Of a stretch of DNA of 64,000 bases, positions 19,722-29,798 are shown one piece after another. Origin of the DNA: an uncultured Myxococcales bacterium. GTDB taxonomy: Bacteria; Myxococcota_A; Polyangia; Polyangiales; Polyangiaceae. Position 1 is the first letter of the stretch, and each line of letters starts with the position of its first letter. The translations under genes were made by a program, and so were the position numbers. Where the stretch lies: NCBI GenBank assembly GCA_937872925.1, contig CALMUT010000085.1, positions 21,248-85,247 of the forward strand, written 5' to 3'. The notes under the pieces are model-generated. The model was not told the origin of the DNA, did no database searches, and saw nothing but the letters and a program-made list of their open reading frames with translations.

Positions 19722-20777
19722 TCAGCAGATCCGCGGCAGTTGCTCGCCGTTGAGCATATCCAGGATCCGCGTCGTGCTGAGGGCGGAGCGGAGCGTCACG
19801 CGCCCATGCCCGGACTTGCCGACCAGTCCCAGCAGTGCGGCGTCGGCGCCGGCAGGATCGCGTCGTAGGATCGCAAGGGCGCGGTCCGCTTGATCTGCGG
19901 GCACGAAGGCGACGAAGCGTCCCTCGTTGGCGACGTAGAGGGGGTCGAGCCCGAAAATCTCACATGCTGCAGCCACGTCGGCGCGCACGGGGACCGCACA
20001 CTCTTCAATCTGTATGTCGCAGTGTGCGGCCTGAGCGATCTCAACCAGAGCACTGACCACGCCACCGCGGGTGCAGTCGCGCAAGCAGTGCACGTCAATT
20101 CCGTCTTCGAGCATGCCAAGCACCATGCCAGCGAGAGGCGCGCAGTCACTTTCGATTTCGCTCTCGAAGGCAAGCCCTTCACGCACTGCCATGATCGCCA
20201 TGCCGTGGCGCCCAATGTCGCCACTGAGCAGTACGGCGTCGCCAGGGCGCACGCTGGACGGCAGGATGGACCTCTCGTGTTCAATGCTACCGACGCCGGT
20301 CGTGTTGATGAAAATCTGATCACCCTTGCCGCGATCAACCACCTTGGTGTCCCCGGTCACGATCTGCACGCCGGCGCGAGCAGCCGCTGTGCGTATCGAC
20401 TCCACGACGCGTTCCAAGGTTGCGATCGGCGTTCCCTCTTCGAGTACCAGACCGACGCTCAAGTAGCGGGGCCGCGCGCCGCACATGGCAACGTCGTTCG
20501 CCGTGCCATACACGGCCAGCTTGCCGATATCGCCCCCCGGAAAGAACATGGGACGGACCACATAGGAATCCGTAGACATGGCAATGCGCGCGGTGCCCAA
20601 GTCGAGAACAGCACCGTCGTGGCGGGCGGCCAGATGCGGGTTGTCAAAAGCGGGCACGATTAGGCGTTCCAGCAGGCGGTTCATCGCGCGACCGCCGCCA
20701 CCGTGCGCGAGACCAATACGCTCTTGGTCGTCGATGGGAACCGGGCACTTGAGATTGAAGTCGTCACTGCTGGTCAC
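19722..20777 (-). CDS. hypE: Hydrogenase maturation protein HypE
   Basis: 351 residues, normal length. HypE, with HypF, makes the CN ligands of the NiFe site: its C-terminal Cys is carbamoylated by HypF and then dehydrated to a thiocyanate with ATP. Seen here: [13 protein letters not shown] start, [27 protein letters not shown] (ATP-binding PurM-like fold), DCTRGG, and the required C-terminal PRIC. Its start overlaps hypD by 4 bp. Last gene of the hydrogenase operon. Cytoplasmic. Confidence 0.96.
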   Translation of the reverse strand: MTSSDDFNLKCPVPIDDQERIGLAHGGGGRAMNRLLERLIVPAFDNPHLAARHDGAVLDLGTARIAMSTDSYVVRPMFFPGGDIGKLAVYGTANDVAMCGARPRYLSVGLVLEEGTPIATLERVVESIRTAAARAGVQIVTGDTKVVDRGKGDQIFINTTGVGSIEHERSILPSSVRPGDAVLLSGDIGRHGMAIMAVREGLAFESEIESDCAPLAGMVLGMLEDGIDVHCLRDCTRGGVVSALVEIAQAAHCDIQIEECAVPVRADVAAACEIFGLDPLYVANEGRFVAFVPADQADRALAILRRDPAGADAALLGLVGKSGHGRVTLRSALSTTRILDMLNGEQLPRIC

Positions 20778-21877
20778 GGCGTTGCCTCACTCTGGTGGCG
20801 CTTGTATTGGTAGTAGGCGGCGCAGGCCCCTTCGGTGGACACCATGGTTGCACCCAAGGGCGTTTCGGGTGTGCACCGCCCGCCAAAGGCGGGGCATTGG
20901 GTCGGCTTCTTCACGCCCTGCAGCACAAGCCCGCTGAGACAGTCCGCGCACTCTTCAGCTCGGATTTCTCCAACGTCGAAGCGCTGCTCGGCATCGAAAG
21001 ACGCAAAAGACGGAGCAACGCGATAGCCGCTGTTCGGGATGATGCCGATACCGCGCCAGGCGCGATCGGTGACCTCAAAGACCTGCTCGATCAAGGCGCG
21101 CCCTTCAAGAGATCCCTCGCGACGCACGACGCGACTGTATTGGTTTTCCACCGCATGGCGCCCCTGCTCCAGTTGCTGCACGCAGAGCGAGATCCCCTGC
21201 AGTATGTCGACAGGCTCGAAACCCGTTACGACGATGGGCGTGCGGAAGCGCCGACACAAATCAAAGTACTCTTCGTAACCCATCACCGTGCACACGTGTC
21301 CGGCCGCAAGAAAACCCTGAACGCGGTTCTCCTTCGACGAGAGAATCGCCTCGATGGCTGGCGGTACCCGCACGTGGGATACCAACAGAGAGAAGTTCTT
21401 CAATCCCGCACGCTGCGCCTGCACCACGGCCAGGGCGTTGGCTGGAGCGGTGGTCTCGAAGCCCACGGCAAAGAACACAACCTGCCGCTCCGGGTTTTCC
21501 AGAGCCACTTTTAAAGCGTCCAGGGGGGAGTACAAAATGCGCACATCACCGCCTCGTGCTTTGACGGAGAAGAGGTCGGCGTGGCTCCCGGGCACCCGCA
21601 ACATGTCGCCGAATGAGCAGAAGATCACGTCTGGGCGCGCGGCGATGGCCAGGGCCTTGTCGATCAATTCCAGGGGCGTCACGCACACTGGGCAACCCGG
21701 GCCGTGCACGAGCTCGACCGTCCGCGGCAAGAGCTCGTCGAGTCCAAAGCGCACGATGGAATGCGTCTGCCCGCCGCACACCTCCATGATCGTCCAGGGC
21801 CGCGTAGCCATGCCTGCGATCCCCGCCGCGATCTTGCGTACGCGATCCGGATCCCGATACTCGTCCACGTACTTCAC
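20774..21877 (-). CDS. hypD: Hydrogenase maturation protein HypD
   Basis: 367 residues. Scaffold with a [4Fe-4S] cluster on which the Fe(CN)2CO unit is built, together with HypC. Motifs present: [34 protein letters not shown], and the C-terminal Cys set near [17 protein letters not shown]. Overlaps hypC by 4 bp and hypE by 4 bp, so tightly co-translated. Confidence 0.97.
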   Translation of the reverse strand: MKYVDEYRDPDRVRKIAAGIAGMATRPWTIMEVCGGQTHSIVRFGLDELLPRTVELVHGPGCPVCVTPLELIDKALAIAARPDVIFCSFGDMLRVPGSHADLFSVKARGGDVRILYSPLDALKVALENPERQVVFFAVGFETTAPANALAVVQAQRAGLKNFSLLVSHVRVPPAIEAILSSKENRVQGFLAAGHVCTVMGYEEYFDLCRRFRTPIVVTGFEPVDILQGISLCVQQLEQGRHAVENQYSRVVRREGSLEGRALIEQVFEVTDRAWRGIGIIPNSGYRVAPSFASFDAEQRFDVGEIRAEECADCLSGLVLQGVKKPTQCPAFGGRCTPETPLGATMVSTEGACAAYYQYKRHQSEATP

Positions 21878-22128
21878 TCGGCCTCCTTGGCCGCGGCCGT
21901 CAACTCGCCGATGTACGCCAGATCATCGAGTTGGCGCTGGGCCTCGGCTTCATCGAGCTTCGAGAGGGCCAAGCCCACGTGCACGAGCACCCAATCACCC
22001 GCTTGCGCTTCGGGCACGCAAGCCAGGCTGATCTCTTTGACGATGCCAGAAAAGCTCACGCGCCCGCTGCGCAGGATCGGGTCATCGCCCTTCACTTCCA
22101 GGATCTGTCCAGGCACACCCAGGCACAT
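21874..22128 (-). CDS. hypC: Hydrogenase maturation chaperone HypC
   Basis: 84 residues, typical length. The diagnostic N-terminus MCLGVPGQI provides the Cys2 that carries the Fe(CN)2CO unit between HypD and the large subunit. The rest ([29 protein letters not shown]) matches the OB-like HypC fold. Only one HypC-type chaperone is present in the window. Confidence 0.97.
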   Translation of the reverse strand: MCLGVPGQILEVKGDDPILRSGRVSFSGIVKEISLACVPEAQAGDWVLVHVGLALSKLDEAEAQRQLDDLAYIGELTAAAKEAE

Positions 22129-22131
22129 GAA

Positions 22132-24447
22132 TCAGTCTTCAACTTTCTGGCCGCGCATGGCGGCCGCGAGCTGGCCCAATGCAATTCCACCGTCGTTGGG
22201 CGGAATGCGATGATGCGTCAGCACCGAAAAGCCGGCACCGCGTAGAAGTGCTGCGCTGCGCTCCAGCAGGCGCCGGTTTTGGAAGCACCCGCCGCTGAGC
22301 GCGACTTGCGAAAGGCCCGCTGCATAGGCAGCATCCACGATGGCGCGACTGACAGCCTCGTGAAACAGCGCGGCGAGCTCGGCTCGGTTGCGACCAGAGG
22401 CCTGCTCCGCGAGCAAATGCCGCAGCAGCGCCCGGGGGTCCAGTTCCCAGGTTCCGTCGTCGGCGAAGGCGCCGTCGATGGGAACTTCGGACCCGACCGC
22501 GACGCGCGCGGCTAGGTGTTCGAGCCGCATCGCGGCCTGGCCTTCGAAGCTTGCGTGTGTGCACAGGCCCAGGAGCGCGGACACACCATCAAACAGCCGA
22601 CCCATGCTTGAGGTGAGCGGGGTATGGACTCGGCGCGCCAACGCCGCCTCGAATAGCCGCGCCTGAGCCGGGGGCAGAGGGTTGAGTTCGCGCCACAGGC
22701 GCTGCTCGCGGGCCAAGTCTCCGAAAAGCTCATACAAAAGGCTCAGCCCCGTACGCCACGGCTCCCGCACGGCGGCGTCGCCGCCTGGCAAGGGAAAAGA
22801 ACGTAGGTGTCCGAAGCGTTGGAACCCACCGGGGTTGACCGCGTCATCGATGCGCAAAAACTCTCCACCCCAGATCGTTCCGTCGCTGCCCAGGCCCGTC
22901 CCGTCAAAAGCGACGCCCAGAAGTGGCCCCTCCACGCCGTTGTCCAACATGCAGGCACGCACGTGGGCATGATGGTGCTGCACGTGACGGTGTGACAGTC
23001 CGCTGCGCTCTGCGTGTCGAGTCGACGCGTAGTCGGGATGCGCGTCGCTGACCACGCGCTTGGGTGTGGTGGCGTAGAGCCGTGGCAGGTCCTGCGTGGC
23101 GCGCTCGAACGACACCAATGCGCCCTCGGTTTCCAAATCGCCGACGTGCTGACTCACTAGCGCCATGCTGCCCACGCTCACCGCGACTGTATTCTTGAGC
23201 TGTGCGCCCACCGCCAGCCAGTCCCCAGCGCAGTCATTCGGCAGCGCAAAGGGCATGGGCGCATAGCCACGCGCGCGACGCAGCATCAGTACGCCCTCGC
23301 TGGTGACGCGGGCGATGGAGTCGTCGAGAGGGCGCGTGATGGGACGGTCATGCATCAGAAACACATCTGCAATGGACCCCAAACGCTGCAGTGCCTCGCC
23401 CTCGTCGATGCAAATCGGTTCGTCGCTGAGGTTGCCGCTCGTCGCTACGACAGAAGCCCCCACGGCCTGCAGCAACAGGTGGTGCAGTGGAGTGGTCGGC
23501 AACATGTAACCCAAAGAGCGAGAATCCGGCGCGACGTTGTCAGCAACCCGACGCAGGCTCCCCCGTTCGAGCAGTACGATGGGTGCCTGGGGGCTGCTCA
23601 AGAGTTCCGCTTCCGCTCGGGAGACTTTACAGTCGCGGCGGATGGTCCATAGGTCCGGCGCCATCAACGCAAAGGGCTTTTCTTCGCGCAACTTGCGTCG
23701 CCGCAAACGCTGCACGGCATCCGCATCCGAAGCGAGCGCCATCAGGTGGAATCCGCCCAGGCCCTTGACCGCAACGATGGCGCCTTGGGTGATGGCGCGA
23801 GCCGTCTGCAGCAATGCGGCGTCGCCCTGGGCGACTTCTGTCCCAGCGTGGTCCCAAAGCGCCAGCTGCGGGCCGCATGCCGGGCAAGCGTTCGGCTGGG
23901 CGTGGAAGCGACGGTCGCGAGGGTCTTCGTATTCGCGCAGGCACTCCGTGCACATCGTAAAGCCGCGCATGGTGGTGTGCGGCCGGTCGTAGGGCAGCGT
24001 CTCGAGAATGCTGAAACGCGGACCACAATAGGTGCAGTTCGTGAACGGATAGCGATAGCGACGGTTGTCCGGCGAGCGCGTGTCGTGCAGGCACGCATCG
24101 CACGTTGCCAGGTCCGGAAGCACGAGAACGGTACGCTCGCCGCTTTGCTCGCTTTCGCTGATCGCAAAGCCGGTGAGGCCCGTTGGCTCCAGCCAGTGTC
24201 GTTCAACGCTCTGGATCACGGCGATGCTCGGCCGCTCCGCTTCCAGGCGCCGTGCAAAACTCTCCAGGGCGTCTGGGTCACCTTCTACTTCCGCGACTAC
24301 TCCGCGGGGCCCGTTCTGCACCCACCCGGACAGACCCATCTCGTCCGCCAAACGAAAGACGAACGGGCGAAAACCGACGCCTTGCACTGCCCCTTGCACG
24401 CGCAGATGCAAGCGTCGTAGACGCGTATCGGGTCCAGCGAGAGTCAC
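22132..24447 (-). CDS. hypF: Carbamoyltransferase HypF
   Basis: 771 residues, GTG start. HypF makes carbamoyl-AMP from carbamoyl phosphate and passes the carbamoyl group to HypE. Domains in order: acylphosphatase (VQGAVQGVGFRPFVFRLA), two zinc fingers (CDACLHD, NCTYCGP, CTECLREY, ACPACGP), YrdC-like domain (VKGLGGFHLM), and Kae1-like domain (GVAFDGTGLGSDGTIWGGEF, LSGGCFQNRRLL). All key motifs intact. Lies 3 bp before hypC and 4 bp after hypB. Confidence 0.97.
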   Translation of the reverse strand: MTLAGPDTRLRRLHLRVQGAVQGVGFRPFVFRLADEMGLSGWVQNGPRGVVAEVEGDPDALESFARRLEAERPSIAVIQSVERHWLEPTGLTGFAISESEQSGERTVLVLPDLATCDACLHDTRSPDNRRYRYPFTNCTYCGPRFSILETLPYDRPHTTMRGFTMCTECLREYEDPRDRRFHAQPNACPACGPQLALWDHAGTEVAQGDAALLQTARAITQGAIVAVKGLGGFHLMALASDADAVQRLRRRKLREEKPFALMAPDLWTIRRDCKVSRAEAELLSSPQAPIVLLERGSLRRVADNVAPDSRSLGYMLPTTPLHHLLLQAVGASVVATSGNLSDEPICIDEGEALQRLGSIADVFLMHDRPITRPLDDSIARVTSEGVLMLRRARGYAPMPFALPNDCAGDWLAVGAQLKNTVAVSVGSMALVSQHVGDLETEGALVSFERATQDLPRLYATTPKRVVSDAHPDYASTRHAERSGLSHRHVQHHHAHVRACMLDNGVEGPLLGVAFDGTGLGSDGTIWGGEFLRIDDAVNPGGFQRFGHLRSFPLPGGDAAVREPWRTGLSLLYELFGDLAREQRLWRELNPLPPAQARLFEAALARRVHTPLTSSMGRLFDGVSALLGLCTHASFEGQAAMRLEHLAARVAVGSEVPIDGAFADDGTWELDPRALLRHLLAEQASGRNRAELAALFHEAVSRAIVDAAYAAGLSQVALSGGCFQNRRLLERSAALLRGAGFSVLTHHRIPPNDGGIALGQLAAAMRGQKVED

Positions 24448-24451
24448 TTTT

Positions 24452-25177
24452 TCATCCCGGGTTTGCTCCCTGAAGGTCCGCGGCCGCGACGCTCTTTGGA
24501 CGCTGGCGTGTCAGTTCCGAGAGCCATGCTTCCAGTCCCTCACCGCTTCGCGAAGACAGCGGAAGGAGACGCGGCCGCGGCATCACCTTCGCCAAAGCTT
24601 CCGAGATCCCGAGCACCGACACCTCGGGCAGCACGGGCAATAGGTCCGTCTTGGTCAGCACCACCAAATCCGCTCGGCGAAACATCACTGGGTACTTCAG
24701 AGGTTTGTCGTCGCCCTCGGTGACCGAAAGCGCCACCACGTTCAGATGCTGGCCCAGATCATAGATGGCGGGGCACACCAGATTGCCGACGTTCTCGATG
24801 AAGAAGAAGTCGACGTCTTTCATCGGCAGGTCATGCAGTGCGTTGTGGATCATGCGCGCGTCTAGGTGGCATGCGGATCCGGTCGTTATCGTCCCAGAGG
24901 GAATGCCCGCAGCGCGGAGCCGTGTCGCGTCGTTGTCTGTTGCCAGGTCTCCGCTCACGGCGGCGAGTTGGTAGCGGTCGCCAAACGCCCGCGCCGTGGC
25001 CTCGAGCAACGCAGTCTTTCCGGAGCCCGGGGAACCCATCAAGTTGATGGCGAACACCCCGGAGCGGTCGAAGTGCTCGCGATTGTGCAGAGCCCGGTGG
25101 TCGTTGTCCGCCAGAATGCGATCGTGAACCTCGACCGGTACGAGTTCGGTGTCTCCGCAGCCGCAAGTATCACACAT
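24452..25177 (-). CDS. hypB: Nickel-insertion GTPase HypB
   Basis: 241 residues. G-domain motifs: GSPGSGKTALL, SGDLATDND, ENVGNLVCP, TKTDLLP. The N-terminus MCDTCGCGD holds the CxxCGC high-affinity nickel site; the His-rich nickel-storage stretch of some HypB proteins is missing, so storage is not expected. The gene overlaps hypA by 8 bp. HypA and HypB insert nickel after iron loading. Confidence 0.97.
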   Translation of the reverse strand: MCDTCGCGDTELVPVEVHDRILADNDHRALHNREHFDRSGVFAINLMGSPGSGKTALLEATARAFGDRYQLAAVSGDLATDNDATRLRAAGIPSGTITTGSACHLDARMIHNALHDLPMKDVDFFFIENVGNLVCPAIYDLGQHLNVVALSVTEGDDKPLKYPVMFRRADLVVLTKTDLLPVLPEVSVLGISEALAKVMPRPRLLPLSSRSGEGLEAWLSELTRQRPKSVAAADLQGANPG

Positions 25178-25517
25178 GACTGACCTCCATTTCGATACGC
25201 TCCAATAGAATTTCGTCCCCGGACATCAGGCGCGCGGGCGTCGAGCAGTCCGGGCAGCACAGCGGCGCGTCGTCCGCGATGCCGCGGGCGCAGCTGGGGC
25301 ACTGCCAACGGGCAGACACGTGGTTCACCGACAACTCCGCCTTCTCGCAGATGGTGTGCTCGCGAAAGGTCTCGTAGGCAGTCACGAGTAGCTCGGGATC
25401 GACCCCCGCCAGTTCGCCAATGCTGACCCAGACGCGGCTCACGGACGAGGCACCACGCTCCGCGGCCTCGGCGCGTACGCGCTCGATCAGCGCCCCGACG
25501 ATGGAGTACTCGTGCAT
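25170..25517 (-). CDS. hypA: Nickel chaperone HypA
   Basis: 115 residues from the ATG at 25517, chosen because MHEYSI is the conserved HypA N-terminus in which His2 and Glu3 bind nickel. Zinc site: two CxxC pairs (CPSC, and CPDC after LC). Works with HypB. It starts 4 bp after the maturation protease stop and its end overlaps hypB. Confidence 0.96.
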   Translation of the reverse strand: MHEYSIVGALIERVRAEAAERGASSVSRVWVSIGELAGVDPELLVTAYETFREHTICEKAELSVNHVSARWQCPSCARGIADDAPLCCPDCSTPARLMSGDEILLERIEMEVSHV

Positions 25518-25521
25518 CACA

Positions 25522-26106
25522 TCACCGTCCACCCAGGGCGCCAACCAGACGGGCGACGCGCGGCGCGCTGCTTTGGTCAGGCCGCGTATGCGCGTGTTCG
25601 CCCCTGGGTTCGAAAGGGTGGCCAAGCGCCGCCGCCTCCTCGACCACCCGCTTTACGAGCACCGGGATGGCTCGCAGGACTTCGGGGCTGAGACCAAGCC
25701 CAAGCTCGGTGTTTTCAGGCACGACTCCGATCAGGCGGATCTCTGGGGGCAAGTGCCCCCGCAGCAGCGCTCCGGTGAGTAGGTCTGCAACGCCAATTTG
25801 ATGAGGGGACAAGCGCTTCATGGACGCATTAGCCACGGCGTCTCCACGGATCGAAAGGACGGTGCCCACTGGCTCGGACGCGGCCAGTGCATCCACCAAG
25901 ATGACACGCTCGGCGTTTTCAAGGTGCGGCAAGAGCGATAGCCCGAGCGTGCCGCCATCGAGCAGCAGTACACCTTCCGGCGCAACGAAGTCGCGTTCCA
26001 ACTGTTCAACGGCGACGACGCCGGCGCCGTCGTCCCCGCATAGCAAGTTGCCCAGGCCGAGTATCAAGAGAGCGCATCTGGCGTCACTCACGTCCACCCA
26101 CCTCAT
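25522..26106 (-). CDS. hyaD: Hydrogenase large-subunit maturation protease
   Basis: 194 residues. Cleaves the C-terminal extension of the large subunit after nickel insertion. Motifs: GLGNLLCGDDGAGV (metal ligand in DDG), VILVDAL (second ligand Asp) and SPHQIG (His ligand), matching HybD/HycI. Its first 23 bp overlap the cytochrome b gene. The C-terminal 30 residues (Arg/Pro-rich) exceed the family core. Confidence 0.93.
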   Translation of the reverse strand: MRWVDVSDARCALLILGLGNLLCGDDGAGVVAVEQLERDFVAPEGVLLLDGGTLGLSLLPHLENAERVILVDALAASEPVGTVLSIRGDAVANASMKRLSPHQIGVADLLTGALLRGHLPPEIRLIGVVPENTELGLGLSPEVLRAIPVLVKRVVEEAAALGHPFEPRGEHAHTRPDQSSAPRVARLVGALGGR

Positions 26107-26851
26107 CGTAGCGGCGTTGGGCCGCTCGCTCCTGTTCGGCTTCGTGCTTCAGCAGCCATTTGTTACCGGAGAAGATCGAGTCGATCACGCCATTCTTCTC
26201 CGTCACGGCCATCAAGATGGCGCTGTATAGGTGGTGGACGAAAAAGCCGATCAGCAGCCACATGACGACGTGATGAATGAAGCGCGCCATTTGCGCGCCT
26301 CCGAAAACCGCTAGCAAGAACGAGAAGTGCGCAAAAGGAGAGTCTACGTGGGCGCTGGCTGCGTACAGCCCGAGCCCAGTGGCGATCATGGTCAGGTACA
26401 GACCGAACACGGCCACGTAGGACGCGCCCGCCACCGGATTGTGCCCCACGACAGCGGGGGGCCGCGGGCGCAAGAACGTATAGAATAGAACCGTGCCAAT
26501 GAATTGCTTGCGACGCACTCGGGTAACGGGCACGAAGTTCCACCAGCGCGCGTGGCGCGGCCCCGTGAACATCCAAACGATGCGCGCCAAGACCGACAGC
26601 GAAAACACGATCGCGCCGTAGTTGTGGATCGTGCGGATGGTGCCCATCACGAAGTGCTCCCCGGCGGGCCCGGAAACGATGAGATACGGGCGCCCAAGGT
26701 AGATGCCAGTGATCGACAGCAGCAGCAACGAGAGCGCGATGAACCAGTGCGTCGCACGCACGACGACATCCCACACGTAAACCTGTTCACGAGGCTCAAC
26801 GACTGGGTCGGTCGCCAGCTGCGGCGCGGTGCTGGGATCGGCGGTGGTCAT
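26084..26851 (-). CDS. hyaC: [NiFe]-hydrogenase b-type cytochrome subunit
   Basis: 255 residues, four transmembrane helices (about 32-51, 75-94, 143-165, 191-215). Typical start of the domain: YVWDVVVRATHWFIALS; further His in TIRTIHNYG and FIHHVVMWLLIGFFVHHLYSA can bind two b hemes. It anchors the hydrogenase and passes electrons to the quinone pool, which marks the enzyme as a membrane-bound respiratory (group 1) uptake type. Overlaps the large-subunit gene by 4 bp. Confidence 0.95.
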   Translation of the reverse strand: MTTADPSTAPQLATDPVVEPREQVYVWDVVVRATHWFIALSLLLLSITGIYLGRPYLIVSGPAGEHFVMGTIRTIHNYGAIVFSLSVLARIVWMFTGPRHARWWNFVPVTRVRRKQFIGTVLFYTFLRPRPPAVVGHNPVAGASYVAVFGLYLTMIATGLGLYAASAHVDSPFAHFSFLLAVFGGAQMARFIHHVVMWLLIGFFVHHLYSAILMAVTEKNGVIDSIFSGNKWLLKHEAEQERAAQRRYDEVGGRE

Positions 26852-28554
26852 TGCACCCTCACCTTGACCACTTCACCACCTTGCGCATCGACCACGTGCA
26901 CCGCGCACGCCATGCACGGGTCGAAGGAGTGCACGGTGCGAAGGATTTCCAGCGGCTTTTCCGGATCCGCCACCGGCGTGCCGACCAGCGCCGCTTCGTA
27001 AGGTCCCGGCGCGCTCTTGGCATCTCGCGGCCCTGCGTTCCACGTGCTCGGGACAACGCATTGGTAGTTCGCGATGGCACCATCCACGATGTGCACCCAG
27101 TGCCCAAGTGCTCCCCGGGGCGCCTCGTGGAAGCCGGCACCCATGCTGTCTTTGGGCCAGCTCGCGGGCTCCCACTTGGAGTTGTCGTGGGTGCGCACGT
27201 CACCGCGCGCCATGTTCTCGGCGAGGGCATCCACCCAAGTGCTCATGTGCTCCGCCAGCAGCTGGGTTTCGATGGCGCGTGCCGCGATACGACCCAAGGT
27301 AGAGAACAAGGCTTCGGGTCCCACACCCAGATGCTTCAACACCACGCCGACCAACTCCCGCGCGCGTCCGTGTCCGCGACCGTAGGCCACCAACATGCGG
27401 GCGAGCGGGCCCACTTCCATGGGCTGATCGTCGTAGCGCGGCGACTTCAGCCAGCTGTACTTCGCCGCGGTATCCAGGTGTTCGTAGGGCGGCTTGGGCC
27501 CCGTGTACTTGGGGTTGGTTTCCCCCGCAGAGGGGTGCAGGGACTTTGCGTCGCCGCCGCCGTATTCGTACCAAGAATGCGTGACGTATTCGCTGACCTT
27601 GGCCGCGTCGAAGTTCTCGATCTTGCTCAGGTTCTTGTTTCGAATCACGCCGGACGGAAAGTAGAGCTTGGGTCGGTCTGAATCGTCTTCGGGGTACTCC
27701 CCGTAAACCAGGTAGTTGCCGACGCCTGCGCCGTGCCCCGCCCACTCCTTGTAGAAGCCTGCCACGGCCAGAACGTCCGGGATGTAGACCTGCTTCACGA
27801 AGGTGAGCGCCTTGGCGATCGATGTCTGCAGTTGGGCGATGGTGCCGGCGTTCAGCGACGCCTGCTGATCCGGATCCACCGGCGTCGCCATGCCGCCGAC
27901 CAAGAAGCTCTGAAGGTGTGGGTTCTTGCCGCCAAGCGTGGCGTGCAGTCGAATGAACTCGCGCTGAAAGTCGAGCGCTTCTAGGTAGTGCGCGACAGCC
28001 ATCAGGTTGGCCTCGGGCGGGAGCTTGTACGCTTCGTGCCCCCAATACGCGTTCGCGAAGGGGCCGAGCTGGCCGCGGTCGACGAAGGTCTTCAGGCGGG
28101 CGTGCACACCGACAAAGTACTTGGTGCTGGACAGCGGCCAGTCGGAGATGGACTGCGCAAGCTCGGAGGTCTTCGCCGGATCCGCGGAAAGTGCGGAGAC
28201 GATGTCCACCCAATCCAAGGCATGCAGATGATAGAAGTGGACCACATGATCCTGGACCATCTGAGTGGCCATGATCAGGTTTCGCAGCAATCGCGCATTG
28301 GGGGGTGGTTTGGCGCCAATGGCGTTTTCCACCGCGCGGATGGACGCGATGGCATGCACCGTCGTGCACACCCCGCAGATCCGTTGCGTAAACGCCCAGG
28401 CGTCGCGTGGGTCACGACCCCGCAGGATCAACTCGACGCCTCGGAACATCGTGGACGACGACCACGCTTCTTTAACCTGGCCCTCGTCGACCTCTGCCTC
28501 GATGCGCAGATGTCCTTCGATACGGGTGACCGGGTCCACTACGATGCGTGTCAC
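26848..28554 (-). CDS. hyaB: [NiFe]-hydrogenase large subunit, group 1
   Basis: 568 residues, GTG start with an excellent AGGAGGTGA ribosome site. Holds the NiFe active site: N-terminal VTRIEGHLRIEAEV, L1 motif RICGVCTTVH, and C-terminal DPCMACAVH with the four Cys ligands. The 15 residues after the final His form the extension that HyaD removes. Exported as a complex with the small subunit through its Tat signal. Start overlaps the small-subunit stop by 4 bp. Confidence 0.97.
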   Translation of the reverse strand: MTRIVVDPVTRIEGHLRIEAEVDEGQVKEAWSSSTMFRGVELILRGRDPRDAWAFTQRICGVCTTVHAIASIRAVENAIGAKPPPNARLLRNLIMATQMVQDHVVHFYHLHALDWVDIVSALSADPAKTSELAQSISDWPLSSTKYFVGVHARLKTFVDRGQLGPFANAYWGHEAYKLPPEANLMAVAHYLEALDFQREFIRLHATLGGKNPHLQSFLVGGMATPVDPDQQASLNAGTIAQLQTSIAKALTFVKQVYIPDVLAVAGFYKEWAGHGAGVGNYLVYGEYPEDDSDRPKLYFPSGVIRNKNLSKIENFDAAKVSEYVTHSWYEYGGGDAKSLHPSAGETNPKYTGPKPPYEHLDTAAKYSWLKSPRYDDQPMEVGPLARMLVAYGRGHGRARELVGVVLKHLGVGPEALFSTLGRIAARAIETQLLAEHMSTWVDALAENMARGDVRTHDNSKWEPASWPKDSMGAGFHEAPRGALGHWVHIVDGAIANYQCVVPSTWNAGPRDAKSAPGPYEAALVGTPVADPEKPLEILRTVHSFDPCMACAVHVVDAQGGEVVKVRVQ

Positions 28555-29798
28555 TTGTCACCTCCTGAGTCGGGTACTGGCGTTGAACGCGGCGCTTCCG
28601 GCAAGTCACTGGTGGCGTCGTCGTCCCGGGCGCGGCTGTCTGTTTCCTTCGTATCGGCTGAAGCGGCGGCAGACTGCTTCTCCGCTTTGGCCGGCGCCCG
28701 AGGCTTCGCTGCCGCCCGCGCAGCGCGCCGTTCCCGCGCCAGACGGGTGGCGCTGATGACGCCATGCGCGCCAAAGGTGGTCGCCACGGCAGCCGTCGCC
28801 AGGAGCCCGATGTCGTCGACGCGATCGCCTACGCCGAAGCCGGGGATCCCGGGCAGGTGCGTGTAAAACGGCGTCATGCGATCCCAGAAAGCCGGTTCGG
28901 CGCAGCCAATACAGGGATGGCCACACCCGATGGGCCAGTTGGTGGCTTCGTTCCAGCGCACCACCGGGCAGTTCTGATACGTGACGGGGCCTTTGCAGCC
29001 CATCTTGTACAAGCAGTAGCCAACGCGATGCGCTTCGTCGCCCCATTGCTCGACGTACTGACCTGCGTCGAAGTGCGCTCGTCGCTCGCAGTTGTCGTGG
29101 ATGCTCTTGCCGTAGGCAAAGAGCGGCCGACGCAGTCCGTCGACGGGTGGCCAACGCTTGAACGCCAGGTAGTAGACCAACAGCGCCGTCAGGTTCTCGA
29201 CGTTGGCAGGACACGCGGACAGGTTGATCAGATTCTTGGCTTTGGGAACTGCTTCCGAGACGCCGAGGGCGCCCGTGGGGTTCGGGGCAGCGGCGGGCAA
29301 GCCGCCAAAGGCGGCGCAGGTGCCAATCGCGACCGTCGCTGCTGCGTTCTCACAGACTTCCCGGGCGATCTGCAGAGCGGACCGGCCACCGATGGTGCAA
29401 TAGATGCCGCCGTCCTTGGCCGGGATCGAGCCCTCGACGACGGCGATGTATTGGCCCTTCTTCTCCTTGATGGTGGACGCGAGCGCCGCTTCGGCTTGGT
29501 GCCCGGCCGCCGCCATGATCGTCTCGTGATAGTCGACGCTGATCGTGTCCAAGATCACTTCCGCGACCGTGGGCCGACTTGCGCGCAAGAACGACTCGCT
29601 GTTGCCGGCGCAGTCTTGGAACTCCAGCCACACCAGCGACGGCTTCAGTGTCTTTTCGACCGCGGCCGCCATTTCCTGCGCTGCGGCAGAAGGCAAGGCG
29701 AAGTAGGTGGCGACCGTGGCGCAGAAGCCGACGAAGTCGCGCCGGGACAGCCCCCTCTCGAGGAGCGCCTCGTTGAGCCAATCGGTGCGTTTTGTCAT
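28551..29798 (-). CDS. hyaA: [NiFe]-hydrogenase small subunit, altered proximal-cluster motif
   Basis: 415 residues from the ATG at 29798 (a GTG 21 bases upstream is possible). Tat signal LSRRDFVGF, then the electron-transfer domain. The proximal-cluster CxxC reads CAGN: Cys 63 is kept but Asn 66 stands where most group 1 enzymes have Cys (codon at 29601-29603). The other two proximal ligands (GTCAAFG, SACPANV) are kept. Distal ligands (IHDNC, GYCLYKMGC) and medial ones (YQNC, GHPCIGC) are present. A weak TM helix near residue 325-350 should anchor it next to HyaC; a long Ala/Lys/Asp-rich tail follows. First gene of the operon. Confidence 0.95.
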   Translation of the reverse strand: MTKRTDWLNEALLERGLSRRDFVGFCATVATYFALPSAAAQEMAAAVEKTLKPSLVWLEFQDCAGNSESFLRASRPTVAEVILDTISVDYHETIMAAAGHQAEAALASTIKEKKGQYIAVVEGSIPAKDGGIYCTIGGRSALQIAREVCENAAATVAIGTCAAFGGLPAAAPNPTGALGVSEAVPKAKNLINLSACPANVENLTALLVYYLAFKRWPPVDGLRRPLFAYGKSIHDNCERRAHFDAGQYVEQWGDEAHRVGYCLYKMGCKGPVTYQNCPVVRWNEATNWPIGCGHPCIGCAEPAFWDRMTPFYTHLPGIPGFGVGDRVDDIGLLATAAVATTFGAHGVISATRLARERRAARAAAKPRAPAKAEKQSAAASADTKETDSRARDDDATSDLPEAPRSTPVPDSGGDK

